DNA of 5,876 nt from Treponema sp. (GTDB lineage Bacteria > Spirochaetota > Spirochaetia > Treponematales > Breznakiellaceae): NCBI GenBank assembly GCA_031270205.1, contig JAISYA010000206.1:1-5876 (forward strand). Direction: 5' to 3'. Each line of letters opens with the position of its first letter. Within the stretch, counting starts at the first letter, position 1. A program made the translations under genes and the position numbers. The notes beneath the pieces are model-generated. The model was not told the origin of the DNA and ran no database searches. It was given only the letters and a program-made list of their open reading frames with translations. This document shows, in pieces, positions 1 through 5,551 of the stretch.

Positions 1-25
1 TCTAAAATCCCGCGGGGTTTGTGTG

Positions 26-54
26 TTGTACGCCAACCGGTGTTTTCATATAAT
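26..54 (+). promoter_or_regulatory. candidate sigma-70 promoter upstream of fliL
   Basis: A perfect TATAAT lies at 49-54. A TTGTAC hexamer lies at 26-31, giving a 17-bp spacer and a TTG core match to the -35 consensus. Transcription would start near 61 and leave a leader of only about 17 bases before the fliL start, just enough to hold the Shine-Dalgarno at 63-70. In the usual spirochaete order motB precedes fliL in the same operon, so this would be an internal promoter. The match is by eye only, and the -35 is weak (3 of 6). Confidence 0.4.
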
Positions 55-77
55 TTGAATTAGGGGAGGATTTGGGC

Positions 78-644
78 ATGTCTGACAGCGAAGAACTGGA
101 TCTCGACGGCGGTGAGGCGCCTGAAGCGAGCGCCCCCCCTCCGAAAAAAGGCGGTTTGGGGGGCGTATTACCGGCCATTCTGAAATTTGTCGCCATCGGG
201 CTTGGGGCGCTCATTTTCATCGTTACGGTCGCGGTTATAACGGTTACTATTATGAACCGGGGGGGGAAGGCCCAGACGATCACGGCGGACCCCACCTCGC
301 CCTATGTGGGAAAGCGCCCCATATACGCCTATTACACGAACATAGGCTCAATAACGGTCAATACCAGGGACACGACCGGGGCGCGGTACTCGGTGACGGT
401 GGTGATGAACATCGGCTACGATCCTGAGGATCAGGTAACATCCTCGGAACTGAGCAGCCGCCAGGTTGAGCTGCGGGATTTTGTGCGGACTTATTTTCAG
501 GGGAAGTACGCCGCGGACCTGGGTCCCGAAAAAGACGCGCAGATCAGGCGGGAAATCCAGACAATACTGAACGACCGTTTTCTTGATACCGCCAAGGTGC
601 GGAGCATTATGTTTGACAAGTTCGACGTGATGGAGATCTATTAA
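78..644 (+). CDS. fliL: flagellar basal body-associated protein FliL
   Basis: 188-residue inner-membrane protein that associates with the MotA/MotB stator ring and supports torque and stator stability (family knowledge). ATG 78 is preferred over the in-frame TTG at 72 because GGGGAGGA at 63-70 sits 7 bases upstream of it. Residues 1-36 form an acidic, Pro-rich cytoplasmic tail (APPPKKGG at 19-26). Residues 37-59 form one membrane span. The rest is the periplasmic FliL domain, ending in a hydrophobic FDKFDVMEIY tail as in other FliL proteins. Length is at the upper end for the family because of the N-terminal tail. The next gene, fliM, starts 55 bases downstream on the same strand, and the order fliL-fliM-fliY supports the call. 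The gene has several homopolymers, including C7 at 133-139 and G8 at 259-266, the latter just after the membrane span. Confidence 0.93.
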   Translation: MSDSEELDLDGGEAPEASAPPPKKGGLGGVLPAILKFVAIGLGALIFIVTVAVITVTIMNRGGKAQTITADPTSPYVGKRPIYAYYTNIGSITVNTRDTTGARYSVTVVMNIGYDPEDQVTSSELSSRQVELRDFVRTYFQGKYAADLGPEKDAQIRREIQTILNDRFLDTAKVRSIMFDKFDVMEIY

Positions 645-699
645 GCGGCTTTTTAACGGTGATAGTTGCCAACCATCAGAAAAGCGGGTAGGATAAGGC

Positions 700-1731
700 A
701 TGACAGAAGTTCTGTCCCAGGATGAAATAGATCAACTACTCACCGCGATAAACGCCGGGGATACCGAGCCTGAGGATTTCAGGCCCGCGGCGGACAGCCG
801 GAAGATCAAGATTTATGACTTCAAACGCCCCGACAAATTCTCCAAGGAACAGATACGCACGGTCTCGATCATGCACGAGACCTTTGCCCGCTTGACCACG
901 ACGAGTCTTTCCGCCCAGCTGCGGAGCATGGTGCATGTGCATGTGGCCTCGGTAGACCAGCTCACTTACGAGGAATTTATCCGCTCCATACCGACCCCGA
1001 CGACCCTGGCGATCATCAACATGGACCCGCTCAAGGGAAACGCCATCCTGGAAATCGATCCGGCAATCACTTTTTCGATCATCGAACGGCTTTTCGGCGG
1101 CCTCGGTGAAGGCTCCAAGTACCAGCACGAACTCACCGACATCGAACAGTCCGTTATGGAAGGGATCATCGTCCGTATTCTGGGGAATATGCGGGAAGCC
1201 TGGACCACGGTGATTGACCTCCGTCCCCGCCTGGGCCAGATAGACACGAATCCCCAGTTTGCCCAGATTGTGCCCCCTACCGAAATGGTGGTTCTCGTGA
1301 CGCTGGAAACCAAGGTGGGCGAGGTCGAGGGCATGATGAATTTCTGTATTCCCTATCTGACGATTGAGCCTATCATCGGGAAACTGTCGGCCCAGTTCTG
1401 GTATTCGTCGGTACGGCGGAACGCCACCTCCGAGAACCTCAATGTGCTAAAGGAGAAGCTCTCAACTGTCGATGTTAATGTTGTAGCCGAAATCGGAAAG
1501 ATCAATATTCCGGTTCGGGATGTGCTTTATCTACAGACGGGGGATGTGGTGCGGCTTTACAATACCCGCGTGGGCGATCCGTATTCCCTTAACATAGGCA
1601 GCAAAAAAAAGTTTCTGTGCCGCCCCGGCGTAATCGGGAAAAAACTGGCGGTGCAGATAATCAAAAAAGTCGCGGAGCTTGAACATAACGAATTCGAAGA
1701 GCTCGCTTCTGAAGGAGAAGAACTGCTATGA
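700..1731 (+). CDS. fliM: flagellar motor switch protein FliM
   Basis: 343-residue cytoplasmic switch protein that links FliG to the C-ring and binds phosphorylated CheY to change rotation. The start ATG 700 has AGGA at 690-693, 6 bases upstream. Residues 5-17 (LSQDEIDQLLTAI) are the conserved CheY-P docking peptide. The middle CheC-like domain spans roughly residues 40-230 and includes GGLG at 133-136, matching the GGxG loop of FliM that contacts FliG. The C-terminal SpoA (FliN-like) domain covers about 250-330 and includes NIPVRDVLYLQTGDVV. Length is typical of the family (about 330-350). The stop codon overlaps the fliY start (ATGA), so the two are probably translationally coupled. An A8 run at 1603-1610 encodes consecutive lysines (302-304). 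No damage to conserved regions is seen. Confidence 0.97.
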   Translation: MTEVLSQDEIDQLLTAINAGDTEPEDFRPAADSRKIKIYDFKRPDKFSKEQIRTVSIMHETFARLTTTSLSAQLRSMVHVHVASVDQLTYEEFIRSIPTPTTLAIINMDPLKGNAILEIDPAITFSIIERLFGGLGEGSKYQHELTDIEQSVMEGIIVRILGNMREAWTTVIDLRPRLGQIDTNPQFAQIVPPTEMVVLVTLETKVGEVEGMMNFCIPYLTIEPIIGKLSAQFWYSSVRRNATSENLNVLKEKLSTVDVNVVAEIGKINIPVRDVLYLQTGDVVRLYNTRVGDPYSLNIGSKKKFLCRPGVIGKKLAVQIIKKVAELEHNEFEELASEGEELL

Positions 1732-2810
1732 TGAGTGACGGCGCTCTGTCGCAGGATGAAATAGACGCTTTACTGGCAGGTGTAGACTCGTCCAGCATTA
1801 TGGGGGCGGCCGCGGCCGTGGCGCCGGGCGGCTCGGACGCCGACCGGCAGGCTTTGCAGAATTTCCTTTCCGCAAACGTGGACGCCCTTTCCTCAAACCT
1901 TTCCATGATGACCGGTGCAAGCGTAAGCCTCAGAGGGCCGCAGGTCAGTTTTTCAGGCAGGGACAAATTTCTCGCCCAGCTTCCCGACACGGTAACGGTC
2001 GTCAAAGCGGATTTTACCTCCGGTTTTCCCGGCGAGCATGTTTTTATTATTTCCGAGGACTGCGCCAAGGCCATTGCCAGCGTGATGAACAAAGAAGAAA
2101 ACATCCAGCTTGATGAAATGGCCATGTCGGTTATCGGCGAAGTGGTGTCCCAGATGGTGGGAACGCAGATAACCGCTTTGACCGACAAGACCGGCAACAA
2201 GTCAATCTCTTCCGGTTCTCCTGAAGCGGCCAATGTGCCCAAGGCCGTCGCGGCCCTGCCCGCCGGCGATTTTGCGTGCGCGGTCTATCAGCTTGATCTG
2301 GGGACCGGAACCACCTACGAGCTATGGGAAGTGCTTGGGCCGGCGATTTCCGCGGACATTGCGCGGGCTTTATCGGGCGGCGGCGCTCAGGCCGCTTACG
2401 CCGGAATGGGCGCTATGCCCAACATGGGGATGAGTGGAATGCAGATGCCTAATATGGGCAACATGGGAATGGGAGTGAACATGGGACCAGCCAACGTGCA
2501 GTCGGTGCAGTTCCCCAACCTGATGCCTCCACGGCTTGCTCCCCAGGAAGCGGGCAATATCGGCCTCATTATGGACGTGTACATGGAGATGACCGTCGAA
2601 TTGGGGCGTACCAGAAAACCGATTAAAGAAATACTCAACATGGGCGAAGGGACGATTATCGAGCTGGACAAACTTGCCGGCGAGCCGGTTGATATTCTCG
2701 TGAACCACAAACTGATAGCCAAAGGCGAGGTTGTGGTAATTGACGAAAACTTTGGCGTCCGCGTCACCGAGATCGTGTCTCCCATGGAACGCATGAACGA
2801 CATGGGCTAA
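1728..2810 (+). CDS. fliY: flagellar motor switch protein FliY (FliN/CheC fusion type)
   Basis: 360-residue switch protein that takes the place of FliN in spirochaetes, Bacillus and Thermotoga. ATG 1728 overlaps the fliM stop; GGAG at 1714-1717 lies 10 bases upstream. ATG 1731 is possible but further from the ribosome site. Residues 7-19 (LSQDEIDALLAGV) repeat the CheY-P docking motif of FliM. A CheC-like region spans about 40-215. Its two expected phosphatase sites are degenerate: D52 with S56 and S59 where Glu and Asn are expected, and S134, E138 with S141 where Asn is expected. Residues 216-260 form a Gly/Met/Asn-rich linker with ten methionines between 227 and 252. Residues about 275-353 form the FliN/SpoA domain (GEPVDILVNHKLIAKGEVVV region), which builds the C-ring base and docks FliH. 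It probably serves as a structural switch subunit, with phosphatase activity doubtful. Confidence 0.95.
   Translation: MMSDGALSQDEIDALLAGVDSSSIMGAAAAVAPGGSDADRQALQNFLSANVDALSSNLSMMTGASVSLRGPQVSFSGRDKFLAQLPDTVTVVKADFTSGFPGEHVFIISEDCAKAIASVMNKEENIQLDEMAMSVIGEVVSQMVGTQITALTDKTGNKSISSGSPEAANVPKAVAALPAGDFACAVYQLDLGTGTTYELWEVLGPAISADIARALSGGGAQAAYAGMGAMPNMGMSGMQMPNMGNMGMGVNMGPANVQSVQFPNLMPPRLAPQEAGNIGLIMDVYMEMTVELGRTRKPIKEILNMGEGTIIELDKLAGEPVDILVNHKLIAKGEVVVIDENFGVRVTEIVSPMERMNDMG
2406..2483 (+). repeat. methionine/glycine-rich low-complexity segment in fliY
   Basis: Twenty-six codons (fliY residues 227-252) contain ten ATG codons in loose repeats of the type Met-Gly-Asn-Met-Gly. The segment joins the CheC-like and FliN domains and is predicted to be flexible. 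The repeats are imperfect at the DNA level, so this looks like a low-complexity linker that may have grown by slippage. Confidence 0.7.
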
Positions 2811-2936
2811 ACTTGCGGAGGATGCGTTCGCCGTTTACCGCGACAGGCATGGTTTTGGCGGCCCGCTCCGCCGCCGCGCCGTACTTTCTTTCATAAAGAT
2901 CGAAAAAGGCAAAAAAATTCCCAGGCGCAACAGGCC
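2811..2936. other. convergent intergenic gap between fliY and the AAA ATPase
   Basis: This 126-bp gap holds no gene I can support. A GGCGG/CCGCC hairpin (2857-2861 with 2868-2872) has no T-run after it on either strand, so no terminator for fliY is evident. A GGAGG at 2817-2821 touches an ATG at 2822 that opens only a 24-codon frame; the spacing is too short for a normal start and the peptide does not resemble FliO/FliZ. On the minus strand an open frame crosses the whole gap (see findings). Confidence 0.6.
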
Positions 2937-2938
2937 CT
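2911..2938 (-). terminator. weak candidate intrinsic terminator of the AAA ATPase gene
   Basis: Read on the minus strand directly after the ATPase stop, AGGGC can pair with GCGCCT (one bulged G) around a CTGTT loop. This is followed by GGGAA and then seven T, with a second T5 run soon after. The stem is short and the T-run starts 5 bases late, so it would be a poor terminator. Confidence 0.3.
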
Positions 2939-4703
2939 AGTGTTCCCGCAACAGAACCTTCAGTTCCTGAATGGTGCTGATGATTTTCGCGCGGGGCATG
3001 TCGCGGAATTTTTTGGGGATCATTTCCCTGGAGGTACACTCCAGGGCCGCCACCAGATTTTGAAGCTCCACCTCGTGGGGATAGGCGGCGGGAACAAAGT
3101 CTTCCATGGCTTCTTCCATATCTTCGCGCTTCACGTAAACGCGGTCTTCCATGGCGGCCAGGAGTTTTGCCCGGACCAGCACCGCTTCAAGGTCTGCGCC
3201 GGAATATTCGTGCCGGTATTTTTTGAAAAGATCCCGAATGGGAAAATTGCGTATATCAAGGTCGAGCTTGCGTACCAGTGTCTTGAAAAGATTCTCCCGG
3301 TCATCGTCGGTTTCCGGATAGAAGAGGGCAAGATGCTCTTCGGCGCGGCCCTGACGCTTGAGGTCGATGGGGATAAGGTCAGGACGGCAGGTGATAAGAA
3401 ACCAGATGATCTTGCCCCGGTATTCGGTGTTGCCCATAAAACTGGCGATCTGGGCGAAGACCCGGTTGCTGGTTCCGGAGTCGCCTTCCTGATCGCGGGC
3501 GCCCAGAAAGGCGTCGGCCTCGTCGATCATCACCGCCACCGGGGACATGGCCTTGAGGATGCTTAAAACCCTTTCCAGATTCGACTCGGTTTCGCCCTGC
3601 CACTTGGTGCGGAAATTGCGGAACTTAACCATGGGAATGCCGATTTCTCCCGCGAAGGCGTTGACCATAAAACTCTTGCCGGTTCCCACCGGCCCGGCGA
3701 TGAGGTAGCCCATGGGAAGCACGTCGGGGCGGCCCATTTTAATCGCCTTGGCGGCGTTTTTGAAGCGCTTCTTGACAAAATCATGGCCCGATACATTGGA
3801 AAGATTGTAGGCGGTCTCCATAAATTCCAGCAGGCCGACGGCTTCGTTTTCGATAATTAATTTTTTCCGCTGCCGCATAAACTCCATGGACAGGGGACGG
3901 TTTTCCTCGAAACTTTCGGAAACCAGCCGGTTTATATTCATCAGATTGATGCCGCTGGTAATAGCGGCAAGTTTTGCCGGGGAAAGCCCCCGCTCCAGGA
4001 GCAGCTTTCCTTCCTCTTCCTTGGATTTGAGAAAACTTTCCCGCACCTTCTCGTCCGGAAAAGGCACGTTTATCTTTACTGTGGAAGGCGAGCCCGCCAG
4101 ACGTGACGCTACATCCGTCAAATTTTCCGTCAGCAGGATGATCGAAATATCACCGTTGATGAATTTCGGATCGCTGGCCCAGCGGTTAAACGTGACCATG
4201 CAGTAACGGTCCGTGTCGGAAAGACGGACAAGATCGCCCGCGGGAACTATGGTTTCCGCGTAGTCGATGATAAACACCATTCGGCATTTTTCCCGCTTGC
4301 CGGCGGGTATGCGGGATAAAAAGTATTTTTCCAGAAAGGGAAAACTCTCTTCGGGATCGCGGGCAACAAAATCATCGGCGATCACATCGGGATTGGAACA
4401 GAGTCCGGGCATGGCGGTGAGATAGTCCCGTTCCATATCGGGCTTGCAAAAAGTTACCCCGCTGGAACGGTCATAGTACGCGATGATATCCTGATTGCCG
4501 AAGAGCACTTCCGAAATATATTCCTGAATACGGGTAAAGGTAAATTCATCTTCTTTTTTTTTGTGGGGAAGCAGGTCCCTGATATTACCGTACAGAATAT
4601 ACAAATTGGCGGTTTTGGAACCATATTTCGCGGCCAGCTCCTGCGCCCAGGCCGGCAGAATTTTGATAAACTCATCGTTCCTGTAGATGTATTGTTCCGG
4701 CAC
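2937..4703 (-). CDS. AAA ATPase, Ycf46-like, with degenerate first AAA half
   Basis: 588-residue soluble protein, probably a hexameric ATP-driven remodelling or unfolding machine; its substrate is unknown. The GTG start at 4703 is chosen because AAAGGGAGAGG precedes it at normal spacing; the next in-frame Met is residue 90. Residues about 30-230 look like an eroded AAA domain: an NLYILYGN segment with no Walker A, a Walker B-like VFIIDYAE at 143-150, and a sensor-like IILLTEN at 188-194. Residues about 300-540 are an intact classical AAA module: Walker A GPVGTGKS 337-344, pore loop W368-Q369-G370, Walker B VMIDEAD 391-397, arginine fingers R450 and R453, and sensor-2 SGAD 501-504. The sensor-1 position, usually Asn, is Cys439. 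No protease or nuclease domain is visible. It converges on fliY and diverges from the lipoprotein gene, so it appears to be transcribed alone. The AAA call is firm; the Ycf46 comparison rests on domain layout only. Confidence 0.88.
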   Translation of the reverse strand: MPEQYIYRNDEFIKILPAWAQELAAKYGSKTANLYILYGNIRDLLPHKKKEDEFTFTRIQEYISEVLFGNQDIIAYYDRSSGVTFCKPDMERDYLTAMPGLCSNPDVIADDFVARDPEESFPFLEKYFLSRIPAGKREKCRMVFIIDYAETIVPAGDLVRLSDTDRYCMVTFNRWASDPKFINGDISIILLTENLTDVASRLAGSPSTVKINVPFPDEKVRESFLKSKEEEGKLLLERGLSPAKLAAITSGINLMNINRLVSESFEENRPLSMEFMRQRKKLIIENEAVGLLEFMETAYNLSNVSGHDFVKKRFKNAAKAIKMGRPDVLPMGYLIAGPVGTGKSFMVNAFAGEIGIPMVKFRNFRTKWQGETESNLERVLSILKAMSPVAVMIDEADAFLGARDQEGDSGTSNRVFAQIASFMGNTEYRGKIIWFLITCRPDLIPIDLKRQGRAEEHLALFYPETDDDRENLFKTLVRKLDLDIRNFPIRDLFKKYRHEYSGADLEAVLVRAKLLAAMEDRVYVKREDMEEAMEDFVPAAYPHEVELQNLVAALECTSREMIPKKFRDMPRAKIISTIQELKVLLREH

Positions 4704-4746
4704 AGCCCTCTCCCTTTTTATTCACAAGTCTGGTTTAATACCCCAA

Positions 4747-4772
4747 GGCAAGCTGCGCTTGCCAGGCTTGCC
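4747..4772. repeat. hairpin with duplicated arm (GGCAAGC / GCTTGCC x2)
   Basis: GGCAAGC at 4747-4753 is perfectly complementary to GCTTGCC at 4757-4763 and again to a second copy at 4766-4772. Two mutually exclusive 7-bp stems are therefore possible. If the ATPase promoter is at 4844-4872, this element lies in its leader RNA, about 45-70 bases before the start codon. Confidence 0.6.
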
Positions 4773-4843
4773 GCGCGGAGGCTCATATACAGCGCCGCAA
4801 AACACGGCCCCTGCCGGATTAGTGTACCAGAAAAACAGGTATA

Positions 4844-4872
4844 TGTATATCTTTGCCGGAGTCGGTGAGCAA
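4844..4872 (-). promoter_or_regulatory. candidate promoter of the AAA ATPase gene
   Basis: On the minus strand TTGCTC (4872-4867) and TATACA (4849-4844) are separated by 17 bp. They match the sigma-70 consensus at 3 of 6 and 4 of 6 positions. Transcription would begin near 4837 and give a leader of about 130 bases containing the 4747-4772 hairpin. The match is weak and by eye. Confidence 0.3.
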
Positions 4873-4880
4873 GTGGGGCT

Positions 4881-4926
4881 GTTCCAAAACCGTGCGCATA
4901 AGCGCGCAGCCAATTAGTTTTGGAAC
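4881..4926. repeat. 10-bp perfect inverted repeat with nested inner hairpin
   Basis: GTTCCAAAAC at 4881-4890 is exactly complementary to GTTTTGGAAC at 4917-4926. With mismatches the arms extend outward to about 13 of 16 matching (4875-4890 with 4917-4932). Inside, GTGCGC (4892-4897) pairs with GCGCGC (4902-4907) around an ATAA loop, with one G-T pair. It lies between the two divergent genes, so it could be an operator, a small dispersed repeat or the terminal repeat of a non-autonomous element. The T6 run at 4944-4949 is too far away for a standard terminator. Confidence 0.7.
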
Positions 4927-4958
4927 CGGCTCAGGTATTATAGTTTTTTATATCCTTT

Positions 4959-4964
4959 TATGAT
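4959..4964 (+). promoter_or_regulatory. candidate -10 box of the lipoprotein gene
   Basis: TATGAT at 4959-4964 matches 5 of 6 consensus positions and lies in an AT-rich stretch 39 bases before the start codon. No good -35 hexamer is found at 16-18 bp; TATTAT at 4936-4941 is the closest. The promoter may need an activator or an alternative sigma factor, or may simply be weak. Confidence 0.3.
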
Positions 4965-5002
4965 AGCATGCGTAAGCTTTGCACAAATTAAGGAGATACA
5001 CA

Positions 5003-5551
5003 ATGTGGCAAAAAACACTTTTAATCGGTCTGGGGGCCCTGGCGTTGTACCTTGGCGGCTGTTCGGGAATGCCGCCCGCCCGGCCAGCGGAGGATAACCG
5101 CATTGACGCGATTACCATAAACAATATTCCGCTTACCGTTAACGGACAGCCCGCTTATAAAGTATATGTGTATGTTACGGACAGCATGTCCCAGAACGAT
5201 CCCCATAAGAGTCAGGGGACGGCCCTGCTGGACGGGGCGACAAGCGTAACAGTACTGATGTACAGGCCGCCTGAAGAGTACAGGGGCAGGGACCCCGATG
5301 ATCACGGGGAGGCATGGTCCGGCGTTGGAAGTTATTTTTCGGTAATAATCAGTCCCCGGAGCGCGCCCGATAAAGAGGCTATCCTGGTCAGGGCAGGCCA
5401 GAGTTTCAACAAATCAAACCGGAATTGTGATTTTGGCCGCCTCATGCGCGTCTCGGAGAGTTCGTTCTTCACCGGCAAAACGACGGCCATTTACAACGCA
5501 ATAATCCGCCATGACAACAAGGGCATCGGCGCCGATATTATTACCCCTTGA
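5003..5551 (+). CDS. putative lipoprotein of unknown function
   Basis: 182-residue protein. ATG 5003 is chosen over the upstream in-frame TTG at 4979 because AAGGAG at 4990-4995 lies 7 bases before it and because this start gives a clean signal peptide. Residues 1-19 are a short signal sequence (K4, hydrophobic core 5-17). The lipobox is L17-G18-G19-C20, so Cys20 would be lipidated and the mature protein anchored to a membrane. The mature part is rich in alternating hydrophobic residues (ITINNIPLTV, YKVYVYVTD, SVTVLMY, YFSVIISP), suggesting a beta-sheet fold; no catalytic motif is recognised. It contains one further Cys (Cys141). I do not recognise the family. The gene stands alone on the plus strand, and its last 11 bases overlap the end of the opposite-strand hydrolase gene. 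Confidence 0.75.
   Translation: MWQKTLLIGLGALALYLGGCSGMPPARPAEDNRIDAITINNIPLTVNGQPAYKVYVYVTDSMSQNDPHKSQGTALLDGATSVTVLMYRPPEEYRGRDPDDHGEAWSGVGSYFSVIISPRSAPDKEAILVRAGQSFNKSNRNCDFGRLMRVSESSFFTGKTTAIYNAIIRHDNKGIGADIITP

Larger units (their letters stand above)
4704..5002. other. divergent intergenic region with inverted repeats
   Basis: This roughly 300-bp region separates the leftward ATPase from the rightward lipoprotein gene. It holds a short hairpin with an extra copy of one arm (4747-4772), a larger nested dyad (4881-4926), an AT-rich stretch at 4933-4965 and possible promoters for both genes. Open frames here on either strand (for example 4687-4917 plus, 4722-4913 minus) lack recognisable protein features and overlap the repeats; I do not call them genes. 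Confidence 0.6.

Noticed and set aside
1..63. End of an upstream gene such as motB
   Set aside because: A TAA lies at 3-5 in one frame and a TAG at 61-63 in another, but neither short tail resembles MotB, and two bases of coding sequence cannot support a call.
348..701. 117-residue minus-strand open frame over fliL
   Set aside because: Antisense shadow of a clear fliL gene; no recognisable protein.
2857..2872. Intrinsic terminator for fliY
   Set aside because: GGCGG/CCGCC hairpin only; no T-run follows on the plus strand.
2822..2896. Small gene after fliY, possibly a FliO/FliZ remnant
   Set aside because: The 24-codon frame starts with no gap after GGAGG, and the peptide has no resemblance to FliO/FliZ.
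2940..3566. 208-residue open frame on the plus strand
   Set aside because: Lies fully inside the AAA ATPase, antisense, with His/Gly-rich shadow composition and no ribosome site.
4687..4917. 76-residue plus-strand and 63-residue minus-strand frames in the divergent region
   Set aside because: They overlap the inverted repeats, lack convincing ribosome sites and known domains, and the plus-strand frame begins inside the ATPase gene.
4917..4949. Rho-independent terminator made of the dyad and the T6 run
   Set aside because: The T-run begins 18 bases after the stem, too far for a standard intrinsic terminator, and no gene ends upstream on that strand.
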